Shown here one piece after another: positions 8,983 to 15,512 of a stretch of 15,512 nucleotides of DNA. The first letter of the stretch is position 1, and every line of letters begins with the position of its first letter. The notes under the pieces were generated by a model, which searched no databases, was not told where the DNA came from, and saw only the letters and a program-made list of their open reading frames with translations. Origin of the DNA: Beroe ovata (Eukaryota; Ctenophora; Nuda; Beroida; Beroidae); the NCBI GenBank assembly GCA_946803715.1, contig CAMPET010000011.1, positions 276,502 to 292,013 on the forward strand, in the 5' to 3' direction. Both the position numbers and the translations under genes were made by a program.

Positions 8983-11265
8983 ATGCGGAAATTTGTAACG
9001 TCTGAAGTCCTCACTGTTTGTAGCATGATGATATGGCTGATAGGAATGGTGTTTGGGTCATGTTTGAACATAGGGGATACTATCAAGAAGGATGACTTAT
9101 ACGTAGAGGAGGAACACGTGGTCTCATCAACTCCACCAATCGTGAGGGAGAACTTGGGTTTAGCTCTGTTGCCATCAGGCATACTTGCACATAGCACCCA
9201 AAATCTGTATCAAAGCGTGTTCTACAAAGTGGATACCCCGGTGGCGCCCGAGAGTGTATGTAATATGACATGCACGCCAGATTTTAAAATGATACAAGAG
9301 ATGATTGGCCTCCAGGAACCGTCGGGTTGCTGGATATATCAGATGCGAGTTGTGGAAGCCTCTGTTTTGGATATTGTGAAGCACGCCTCACTAGTGGATT
9401 GTTTCATAAAATGTTTGGTCACCCCTAGATGTGGAATGATGACATTTGACGACATGTCAAACACATGCTGGATACAAACCACAGTTTATTATAGATTGGA
9501 TTCGTTGGATGAAACTTCTACTAGTAGAGCAGCGTTGTTGCAGTGTATTCTTGAAAACCATGGTCTGACGAGAGAAGCTTTGTGTCAGCAAGAAAACTCC
9601 CTGTTTCATGAGATACTAGATACAATGAGTAAGACTCATCAGAACAAGATGCAAAGTCTGCTAACAAAGTTCCAGGATGTGGTTGAAGCGTATGATCTCA
9701 GAGTAAGAGATATCCGTAGATCAAGGAACCCAAGATCATGGAAAACCTTCGACTTCTTGTCTTCAGTGCCTATCATTGGGCATTTCTATGAAATTCTGAA
9801 ATCGCCTAGTGAAAATAGGAAAATGAAAGAACATCTCAGAGACCTAGAAAGCCGTTTCCAAAGATTCACAGAAGGGGTTTACCAAAACATGGAAAATACA
9901 CGTCGTTTTCAACATCAGGTTCTTGAGATTTTGGAGAGCAATTTTGACAGTTACAATCAGGTCATCCATGGATTGAAGTGTGACATAGTATCGCTGTCCC
10001 TACTGATGGTTCACCAACAGGTGATTGACCAGCACATCGACAGAATCACCCAGCTTATGTTTGCTCCTAGGCATGGCATATTGAAAGCGTCGATACCTCA
10101 GACCCTCTCACTTGCAGACCTCAGAACTGTGGTAGAACAGAATGAAATGTATGCTGACACACTCTATCGGGATCATCCAGAAGTTCTATATAGAGTTGGT
10201 GATTTGTACATAATGAACGTAACCATGGTAGAGCATTACATCGTTTTTCACTTCCTACTAATCGCCCCTAAACTGCAAGCAGATCGTTTACACAGAACTT
10301 ACTCAGCAGTAACAGTACCCATAGCTCCCAAGAACAAAGAATCGAACATCTGTTTTGAGGTGAATCTGCCAGGAGTAATCATAGAGAAAGATCGGGGACT
10401 GTTCGCGGCAGATACGACGGATTGTACTCAAAGGGAGGACATCCTTCTCTGTCAACAGGATTACAAGGACATCTGGTCACCCAGCATGAGAGAGTTGAAG
10501 TGTCTTAGGACTAATCTCACTTCTCCAGCGGACTGTGTTTTTGAAGAAGTTCTGTGTGAGACTAAGATAGCATTCACCAAAGCTGGGGCACTGGTGTTCT
10601 CGCAAGAAGACATCCTAGCGATGAGAAGATCAGAGTTCTCGAAGCTGCAAATTGTGAACTCGTTCGAGAAGTGGTCCTATTTTTTCAAGTGGAGCGAGTT
10701 CAAGCTTGTACAGAGTAACCAGTTAATGATGTATGCCCCTGACAACCATATGACTGTCAGAACTTTGAACTGGGAAACTCCGGAGCAACAACTGGTCTTT
10801 GACACCTACCTGGCCCATACAGCAACAGAGTCACTGGAGAGAAACGTCACAAACCTCAGGAAAATATTGGAGAACACCACCAGTATTATTGCCAGTGAAT
10901 TCAACAATAACTACGCCCTTGGATTGTCGAAGAACAAGTTTGTTGAAGTTTGCAGTATGTTTTCTCTCGTTCTGACTGTGTTATGTATTGTAGTGTTGCT
11001 AGTGTCGTACTGTGTGAAAGGTATACGAAGAAATAACAAGCTACTTGAGATGGTCATCCAATCAGCTAGATCTCAGAAGGTGAATCACAGGCTGGATAAG
11101 AAGTGGCGATACATGGTACAAGAACAGAGGATACCAGAAGAGGGCCTACCAGTGGAAGATATAATACCAACAACAGAGCAAGTGATTGTGCATGGTGAAG
11201 ACTCGATCCCAGAAGTCAAAGAATCACAGGTTCCAGTAAGAGCCACGAAATACGTGATGCACTGA
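8983..11265 (+). CDS. env: Envelope-like transmembrane glycoprotein
   Basis: A 760-residue envelope-like protein in the env position after pol. Features seen: an N-terminal hydrophobic segment (about 8-27) suitable as a signal peptide; a Cys-rich surface region (27-248) with a PAN/apple-like spacing C140-x3-C144-x5-C150-x11-C162; a basic RRSR (245-248) as a possible furin-type site; a hydrophobic stretch around 256-272 suited to a fusion segment; predicted helix/coiled coil about 277-330; a Cys-patterned membrane-proximal half (C334, C457, C481, C490, C507, C518, C525); a strong membrane anchor at about 655-677; and an 83-residue cytoplasmic tail. Sequons occur at N94, N412, N511, N621 and N631. 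The layout resembles the class I fusion proteins of insect errantiviruses and baculovirus F, but I cannot prove homology. I chose the ATG at 8983 because the frame upstream opens only at 8908 and has no ATG. Intact. Confidence 0.8.
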   Translation: MRKFVTSEVLTVCSMMIWLIGMVFGSCLNIGDTIKKDDLYVEEEHVVSSTPPIVRENLGLALLPSGILAHSTQNLYQSVFYKVDTPVAPESVCNMTCTPDFKMIQEMIGLQEPSGCWIYQMRVVEASVLDIVKHASLVDCFIKCLVTPRCGMMTFDDMSNTCWIQTTVYYRLDSLDETSTSRAALLQCILENHGLTREALCQQENSLFHEILDTMSKTHQNKMQSLLTKFQDVVEAYDLRVRDIRRSRNPRSWKTFDFLSSVPIIGHFYEILKSPSENRKMKEHLRDLESRFQRFTEGVYQNMENTRRFQHQVLEILESNFDSYNQVIHGLKCDIVSLSLLMVHQQVIDQHIDRITQLMFAPRHGILKASIPQTLSLADLRTVVEQNEMYADTLYRDHPEVLYRVGDLYIMNVTMVEHYIVFHFLLIAPKLQADRLHRTYSAVTVPIAPKNKESNICFEVNLPGVIIEKDRGLFAADTTDCTQREDILLCQQDYKDIWSPSMRELKCLRTNLTSPADCVFEEVLCETKIAFTKAGALVFSQEDILAMRRSEFSKLQIVNSFEKWSYFFKWSEFKLVQSNQLMMYAPDNHMTVRTLNWETPEQQLVFDTYLAHTATESLERNVTNLRKILENTTSIIASEFNNNYALGLSKNKFVEVCSMFSLVLTVLCIVVLLVSYCVKGIRRNNKLLEMVIQSARSQKVNHRLDKKWRYMVQEQRIPEEGLPVEDIIPTTEQVIVHGEDSIPEVKESQVPVRATKYVMH

Positions 11266-11511
11266 TTTTTGAATACGTACTTGGGGGTGAAATTAAGTAC
11301 GGATATTATTTTTTGGAATCTATTGGTCGACGACAAATAGTTGATGGTAGGTTCTTGGGGTAACAACTGTATGAATTAACAATTACTGAATTAACCTGTA
11401 ATACGAAATTACCGAACTAATCACACGTATTCCCAATACGTCGAATGAACTCAGAGATTGAATTAATGAAATGCGTACTTATTTACGCCGAATTAACAAT
11501 GACTCTCGCAG
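11266..11511 (+). other. env-ORF4 spacer ending in a splice-acceptor-like site
   Basis: An AT-rich spacer with several copies of GAATTAAC (11375, 11390 and 11489 regions), which resemble branch-point sequences. It ends in CAATGACTCTCGCAG, with AG at 11510-11511. The fourth ORF's frame opens at 11503, so this AG is a natural acceptor for it. Confidence 0.45.
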
Positions 11512-12033
11512 ATTGTGACCGTTTCCTCAGCAGTTGTGGTGCCCGCGGAGACTCGGCGCAGGTGGACAGAACAGGGTGCTGGGCCGAGTATTAACGAGCA
11601 TGACCGAACACCGCGTTTTATACCGTGGTCGAATTTGCCAGGACCTGTCATTCTCTCACAGTATGGACAGCAAAGAGTGAGGTATCTCGTGACGAAACTC
11701 CTGGAGACTTTCGATAATACTATTACTCAAATTGACACTTGGGGCACGGCTGCCGAAATACTCAATCTGTGGAAAATGGTCATGAATATCCAGAGAATGA
11801 TTTTCATGTTTATCGAAAGACTGCACGGCCCGAGAGGAACCCATATGACAGAATCACAGAGGTACAACACGAAGAGTTTCACTGGGCCTATGTTGGACAC
11901 TATAAATCAGATGAGAGGTTACCCTCTACCTCTGTCGACTCAACTGAAATGGGAAAAACTGTTTTTCCTCCGGGAACTTGCCGTTAGACTTATGTACATG
12001 GGAGAAATTGAGATGTTTTTTCCTAAATTTTGA
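11512..12033 (+). CDS. Fourth retroelement ORF, possible spliced accessory protein
   Basis: An open frame of about 173 codons between env and the polypurine tract. I do not recognise the protein. It has no signal peptide or membrane segment. It starts with a polar, Arg-rich segment (ETRRRWTEQG), then a proline-containing stretch, then mostly amphipathic helix with scattered Trp, Met and Leu (EILNLWKMVMNIQRMIFMFI), and ends in an aromatic FFPKF tail. The frame opens at 11503 after a stop and contains no ATG until deep inside it, so translation from its own AUG would lose about half the ORF. The likeliest explanation is expression from a spliced message through the acceptor at 11510-11511, which is in phase 0 like the candidate gag donor. 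It may be a small accessory or regulatory protein, by analogy with complex retroviruses. The alternative is a decayed env tail or a chance ORF, but its length and conserved-looking composition argue against that. Confidence 0.6.
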   Translation: MVTVSSAVVVPAETRRRWTEQGAGPSINEHDRTPRFIPWSNLPGPVILSQYGQQRVRYLVTKLLETFDNTITQIDTWGTAAEILNLWKMVMNIQRMIFMFIERLHGPRGTHMTESQRYNTKSFTGPMLDTINQMRGYPLPLSTQLKWEKLFFLRELAVRLMYMGEIEMFFPKF

Positions 12034-12059
12034 CAGGCTGGTAAGAAAGTTCAGTTTTT

Positions 12060-12074
12060 GGGAGAGGGGAAGAG
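12060..12074 (+). promoter_or_regulatory. Polypurine tract
   Basis: GGGAGAGGGGAAGAG is a 15-nt uninterrupted purine run 27 nt after the last ORF, and it is followed immediately by TG. This is the expected plus-strand primer at the left edge of a 3' LTR in Ty3/gypsy elements and retroviruses. Confidence 0.8.
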
Positions 12075-12329
12075 TGTAGGACCCCTCTCTCCCATTATCG
12101 TGGTGCAATCACATTATCTTGATACGATTGAGGCAATTAAAATATTTGGAGATTTATCGTTTGGGATGATTGATCTCATTATCTTTGGTAATCGAAATCA
12201 ATATTTATTAATTAAGGAGTTCGAGATATAAGAGACCAAGTTTTGTTGGATGTACACACTTGACAGCACGAGATATCCAAATTCCTGTTTTTTTGCCTGA
12301 GTTCCCAAAATTGACATCCCGGGTCTACA
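12075..12329 (+). repeat. Candidate 3' LTR; right end uncertain
   Basis: It begins TGTAGGACCC directly after the polypurine tract. GGGTCTACA at 12321-12329 is an imperfect inverted match to that start and could be the right end, giving about 255 bp. A TATAA at 12227-12231 could serve as the promoter box, and ATTAAA near 12137 is a weak polyadenylation variant. No second copy exists in the window, so the LTR cannot be confirmed by comparison. The adjacent tandem repeat makes the right edge doubtful. Confidence 0.4.
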
Positions 12330-12333
12330 TACT

Positions 12334-12700
12334 GGCCCTTAACTCGGGAACAGATTATCAGATCGACGTGAAATTTGGAATTTCCGAGTTTCTAGTGGTC
12401 CTCGAGCTATGGTAGAAGTTTCAAGTCAATCGGTCTATCCGTTTGGAAGCTATTCTCAAATGCTCACTCCAACTGACATGCTTAGGCTGAACGAGGGGCT
12501 ATGGCGGCCCTTAACTTGGGAACCGATTATCATTTCGACGTGAAATTGTGGCTGTCTGAGTTTCTAATGGTCTTTGAGCTATGGTAGAAGTTTCAAGTCA
12601 ATCGGTCTATCGGTTTGGAAGCAATCCTGAAATGCTCACTCTAACTGACATGATTTGGGGGAATTAGGGGCTATAGTGGCCATTAACTCGGNGCCTAATT
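12334..12700 (+). repeat. 172-bp tandem repeat, two copies plus the start of a third
   Basis: GGCCCTTAAC starts at 12334 and 12506, and GGCCATTAAC at 12678, a period of exactly 172 bp. The central 36 bases (12404-12439 and 12576-12611) are identical, while other parts have diverged, so the copies are not recent or the core is constrained. An undetermined base at 12692 lies in the third copy. No protein frame is shared between the copies. Confidence 0.9.
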
Positions 12701-12897
12701 AAGGCTGATATCTCGTAACTGGAAGCACACAGGCAGGTTTTTTCAACGGGGTATGATACCTTGCTCTTAACGATTATAATTCATCATAGTAGCTCATTTA
12801 AGTCTCAATTAGCTAATTGGATAATTGACCAATTAGTCAAAATTCACTCGAAAAGTCCTGATATTGGAAGTTAAACGAAACCCACTGAAAAACAGTG

Positions 12898-13169
12898 ATA
12901 TTTTTCTCAAAACCAAATGAGATTTGGTTGTTTCAGTCCGCAGCATCTGTGCGTTCTTTATTCTTAAGTCTGTGATATGAAACAGAACGCGGCATATACG
13001 TCAGACTGCCGCCACTTCACTAAGAAAAGCTACAGTATTTCTAAACGTGATGTGGCGGCAGTCTGACGTATATGCCGCGTTCTGTTTCATATCACAGACT
13101 TTAGAATAAAGAACGCACAGATGCTGCGGACTGAAACAACCAAATCTCATTTGGTTTTGGGAAAAATAT
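12898..13169. mobile_element. Foldback / MITE-like element with 118-bp inverted arms
   Basis: The left arm 12898-13015 and right arm 13052-13169 are reverse complements over 118 bp with two mismatches (near 12907 and 12969), around a 36-nt centre. The ends read ATATTTTTC, so the element may sit between TA dinucleotides as a Tc1/mariner-derived MITE would. Each arm also holds a smaller palindrome, AACCAAATGAGATTTGGTT (12911-12929 on the left). There is no coding capacity. Transcribed as part of the intron, it would form a long near-perfect hairpin. Confidence 0.88.
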
Positions 13170-13488
13170 ACATACATAGATTTGTCAATAGAGGGTGCAT
13201 TTTCCGCTAAAGTGGCCTCTCTTTGATCGCTGATAACTTCTAATCGGTAAAAGATACAAGTGATTTCGACCCCACGTTGGAAAGAATAAAAATAGAGCAT
13301 TTCATAATTGATACTCAAAATTATTTTTATTCACTATTATGACGTCATAATGACGTCACTAAGTAGCGAATTCCTATTTTGACATTTNACATCAGCGGAA
13401 GCCTGAGCACAATCGGTGTTAATTATAGCCCCGGTTTTTGCTCCTGAATTCTAGAAATTCTAAGAAGTCTAATCCTCGCCTTCCTCAG
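13170..13488 (+). other. 3' end of the large intron, with inverted repeat and CRE-like palindromes
   Basis: An AT-rich stretch with a 10-bp inverted repeat, GAATAAAAAT (13284-13293) against ATTTTTATTC (13323-13332), and an AATAAA at 13285-13290. An undetermined base lies at 13388. The last 20 bases form the pyrimidine-rich acceptor CCTCGCCTTCCTCAG before exon B. Confidence 0.65.
13336..13358. promoter_or_regulatory. Two CRE/ATF octamers one helical turn apart
   Basis: TGACGTCA occurs at 13340-13347 and 13351-13358, 11 bp apart. The first is the centre of a 16-bp perfect palindrome (13336-13351). The octamer is the consensus for CREB/ATF bZIP factors. Whether it acts as an intronic enhancer or is merely part of a palindromic repeat is unknown. 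Confidence 0.4.
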
Positions 13489-13627
13489 CGTTCCTCATTT
13501 TTCCCGAGAAGACAAGCCACTACAATGTGGAGTCGCTTAACGGGCAGGCCCAACACAAGAAGATACGAGAAAGTGTGGAACAAATCCAGCACAGGATTGG
13601 TGATAGGATATTCCAGTCTGTCCTGAG
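13489..13627 (+). CDS. GYS: Glycogen synthase, internal exon B
   Basis: Starting with CG, which completes the split Ala codon, this exon reads FLIFPEKTSHYNVESLNGQA and continues through KKIRESVEQ...IGDRIFQSVL. It corresponds to the F-I-x-P-x-KT-x2-F/Y-NVE-S/T-L-x-GQA segment found in animal glycogen synthases, followed by the helical KxxxxxVxxIxxxIGxRxF region. The acceptor is CCTTCCTCAG|CG and the donor CTGAG|GTTAGG (phase 2). The segment lies in the C-terminal nucleotide-binding half of the enzyme. Overlapping open frames in the other phases are shadows. Confidence 0.93.
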
Positions 13628-14016
13628 GTTAGGAAGTTTTCAGGGCATTACAAAACGTTCTCTCCGGCAGTTTGAAGCAAGATCGCAATATGTATCGCTA
13701 TATGATATGATATACGCTATATGATATGATGTACAGCGATCCAGCAGCTCCATATCTTAGAATATCTTAAAATTCTGGACAGTTTTCAATCAGCATTAAT
13801 CTCGCTGTGAGGAATTCATCACACTTCACATAATCACCTCACCTCACCTCTTGTCACCTCTTGTAGGTTCTTGCTGGATATCCAACTAGGCCATCAGTCG
13901 TAGACCACCTGTGCTCCAGTCCAGTAGAGAGTTTGAGTTAGGGGATGTATACCCTGGTACTGGGGCCGGGGTTGATCTGGATCATTTCGCATAATCTTCA
14001 CTTTTACCCCCTCCAG
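13628..14016 (+). other. Short glycogen synthase intron with small tandem repeats
   Basis: A 389-bp intron from GTTAGG to ACCCCCTCCAG. It holds a 19-bp tandem pair (CGCTATATGATATGAT at 13696 and 13715) and an irregular CACCT repeat around 13829-13864. No gene is seen. Confidence 0.85.
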
Positions 14017-14209
14017 AGGCGAGCTACCGAGTGAGAAGCTGCTCACGGCCAATGACGAAGTCCTGTTGAAATCGTACCTTTACCAGTCGAAAACACGAAC
14101 CACTCTTCCACCTGTGGTCACGCACAACCTGCAGTATGAATCGAGCAGTGACGTCATGAACCATATCAAGCGGATTAAACTGTTCAACCATCACTCTGAT
14201 AAAGTCAAG
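14017..14209 (+). CDS. GYS: Glycogen synthase, internal exon C
   Basis: The first base completes an Arg codon and the frame then reads GELPSEKLLTANDEVLLKSY, continuing with LPPVVTHNL, a variable acidic turn and IKRIKLFNHHSDKVK. The LPPV-TH-N and LFN...D-VKV/I stretches are diagnostic for animal glycogen synthase. The acceptor is CCCCTCCAG|A and the donor GTCAAG|GTAAGT (phase 0). The loop after THN differs from the usual DDxxD form and is more divergent than the neighbouring exons. Confidence 0.93.
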
Positions 14210-14507
14210 GTAAGTTGTTACGAGGTTTCTTATAGTTTGGAGATAGATTTCAAGTTATGCAATCGCATATCCGCAAGATCCCAGTGTAGCTCAATGATTT
14301 GATGCTATAATTTCATTTCCCACTAGACTTATTCCAATCTTCCCCTCTCACCCACCTCCCCCTATCGACCCATAATTCCCCCAACCCCTTTTTTCTCCCC
14401 ACTCTCCCCACCCCCAGACCACCCCGAATTTCTATCCGGTACTAGGCGCCACTCACCACCCCTGATTCCCTCCCACTCCCCACCCTTTATTCTCCTACTC
14501 CCCCCAG
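14210..14507 (+). other. Glycogen synthase intron, C-rich, with a decoy copy of the next exon's start
   Basis: A 298-bp intron ending in a very long C-rich pyrimidine tract (about 14325-14507). Within it, 14418-14445 repeats the start of exon D (14515-14542) with three transitions, and it is preceded by its own CCCCCAG. Use of that AG would add intronic sequence before exon D. Confidence 0.85.
14418..14445 (+). repeat. Decoy copy of the exon D 3' splice-site edge
   Basis: The 28 bases after CCCCCAG match 14515-14542 of exon D at 25 positions, at a distance of 97 bp. The first seven exon bases (ATTGTTT) are missing from the copy. Two of the three differences would be silent in the exon frame. 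Confidence 0.8.
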
Positions 14508-14652
14508 ATTGTTTACCACCCCGAGTTTCTATCCAGTACCAGTCCCCTCCTCAACATCGACTACTCTGACTTTGTGCGGGGCTGTCATCTGGGAGTGTTC
14601 CCGTCCTACTACGAGCCGTGGGGATACACTCCTGCTGAGTGTACTGTCATGG
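14508..14652 (+). CDS. GYS: Glycogen synthase, catalytic exon D
   Basis: Reads [20 protein letters not shown], then [20 protein letters not shown] and TPAECTVMG. This is the most conserved part of GT3 glycogen synthase. It includes the catalytic-site E-x7-E motif ([11 protein letters not shown]) and the HPEFLS and [10 protein letters not shown] stretches. The acceptor is CCCCCCAG|ATT and the donor ATGG|GTGAGT (phase 1, splitting the Gly codon of the conserved VMG-I-P). The rest of the C-terminal domain, including the arginine cluster that binds glucose-6-phosphate, lies beyond the window. No lesion is visible in this exon. Confidence 0.97.
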
Positions 14653-14882
14653 GTGAGTGGATTATTAGCGAGTGTAGTTGTAGTACTACTCTCACAGAAC
14701 ACTCTGAGAGTGCTCTGAGAGTGCACTGTACAGTGTACTGTCATGGGTGAGTGGATTATTAGCGAGTGTAGTTGTAGTACTGGGGAGTACTCTCACAGAA
14801 CATTATAAGTGCACTCAGAGTCGGATTACACTCTGATTACACTCGCAGAGTGCAGTGTACTGTCATGGGTGAATGAACTATA
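14640..14882 (+). repeat. Tandem duplication of the exon D donor edge
   Basis: TGTACTGTCATGGGTGA occurs at 14640 (the real exon end and donor), 14734 and 14856, so the exon tail plus 5' splice site has been copied twice into the following intron (periods 94 and 122 bp). The first two copies extend through about 50 bp of identical intron (to GTAGTACT). The segments between them are palindromic runs of ACTCTGAGAGTGC type. The second copy keeps a full GTGAGT donor; the third is GTGAAT. Confidence 0.9.
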
Positions 14883-15512
14883 GTACTACCACAGCAGTAT
14901 AGCATTGCTCCCGTGCTATTTGAAAGTTCGGTCAAATGAATGTTCATGATATTATGGCCCTATTATGCTGTGACTTGCGGTTAAAATAAATTGGAGAACG
15001 CTGAAAATTCCTGCAGACTTTAACTCCGAGACAGTACTATATTATCTTAGTTTTGTGGTAAAGCACACGCGCAGCTTAATAAAAATTCCTTGCAAATCGC
15101 TCAACCCCTCCCTCCTTAGACATATGATGGACATGACAACCATCACAAATTCGTAAGATATTATTGCAGTCAATAGATAGCGCACCGTGGAATGTCTATC
15201 TGCCATATCATGCGTGATTGTAGTAAAGTAGTATAAAGAGGAAGTCGGAAATTTCATTCTATGGATGATTTTGATGCGCGTACTGGTGCAGGAAAATTAA
15301 ACAATATTCTAAAGCATTTATCCAGTTTTCTAATGGAAATTTACTACACATTTGTCGTTTTGTTCACCGCTCTCTGATGAAGATGTCTTTAAGCAGAAAT
15401 AAATATATTGGTCGCTGTTGCTAGGAATTGTGGTAAAGCGGTTCGGATCACTCATTCACTCAAATGTCAGGATTGCTGATTATTTCGGGGGGGGGGGGGG
15501 GGGGGGGGGGGG
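14653..15512 (+). other. Glycogen synthase intron, incomplete, ending in poly-G
   Basis: Apart from the duplicated donor repeats, no gene, RNA or next glycogen synthase exon is visible. The last 26 bases (15487-15512) are a pure G run at the window edge. This may be a genuine homopolymer or a sequencing or assembly artefact at a contig end. Confidence 0.7.

Larger units (their letters stand above)
2619..13488 (+). other. 10.87-kb glycogen synthase intron hosting a retroelement
   Basis: The intron runs from GTGAGG at 2619 to CTTCCTCAG ending at 13488. The flanking exons join in phase 1 and read through the conserved TVVA-F-I-P region of glycogen synthase, so it is a genuine intron. It is far longer than the two introns downstream (389 and 298 bp), because it contains an env-bearing LTR-type retroelement, a 172-bp tandem repeat and a foldback element. 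The retroelement lies in the sense direction of the host gene, where its splice and polyadenylation signals could interfere with host transcription. Confidence 0.88.

Noticed and set aside
13527-13724. Second frame over exon B starting with an internal Met
   Set aside because: It is the exon B frame itself continuing past the donor GTTAGG into intron; only the part up to 13627 is coding.
1-15512. CRISPR array, tRNA or rRNA genes, bacterial operon features
   Set aside because: No regularly spaced repeats with unique spacers, no tRNA-like arms recognised, and the coding structure is spliced and eukaryotic.

Overview
This is a stretch of animal nuclear DNA, most likely from an invertebrate. Four spliced exons with consensus GT/AG boundaries encode part of an animal/fungal-type glycogen synthase (GT3 family). 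The surrounding DNA is AT-rich and full of microsatellites, and one intron holds an envelope-bearing Ty3/gypsy-type retroelement. I cannot name the species; an arthropod is only a guess.

Host gene (+ strand): glycogen synthase exons lie at 2504-2618, 13489-13627, 14017-14209 and 14508-14652. Their phases join cleanly (1, 2, 0, 1). They cover the middle of the enzyme up to the catalytic E-x7-E motif. Earlier and later exons are outside the window. Positions 1-2503 and 14653-15512 are intron or flank with simple repeats.

Retroelement (+ strand, same sense as the host gene): the 10.87-kb intron 2619-13488 contains gag (2814-4142), pol (protease, RT, RNase H, integrase; 4136-8380), a 760-residue envelope-like ORF (8983-11265), and a fourth ORF (11512-12033) that I do not recognise. 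A 15-nt polypurine tract follows and then the likely start of a 3' LTR. All four ORFs are free of stop codons. Pol is in the -1 frame relative to gag, and the overlap carries a canonical slippery heptamer, an 8-nt spacer and a 7-bp stem. No 5' LTR or primer-binding site is visible between the upstream exon and gag. A single undetermined base lies 16 nt before the gag ATG, so the 5' end may be deleted or lost in assembly.

Rest of the intron: downstream of the element are a 172-bp tandem repeat, a nearly perfect 118-bp-arm foldback (MITE-like) element, and a paired CRE-type palindrome. Around the last exon, short copies of both its 3' splice-site edge and its 5' splice-site edge have been duplicated into the neighbouring introns.

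Most unusual points: an env-bearing element with intact ORFs plus a start-codon-less fourth ORF behind a splice acceptor, a PAN/apple-like cysteine module in the envelope surface region, and duplicated splice-site edges around a glycogen synthase exon.
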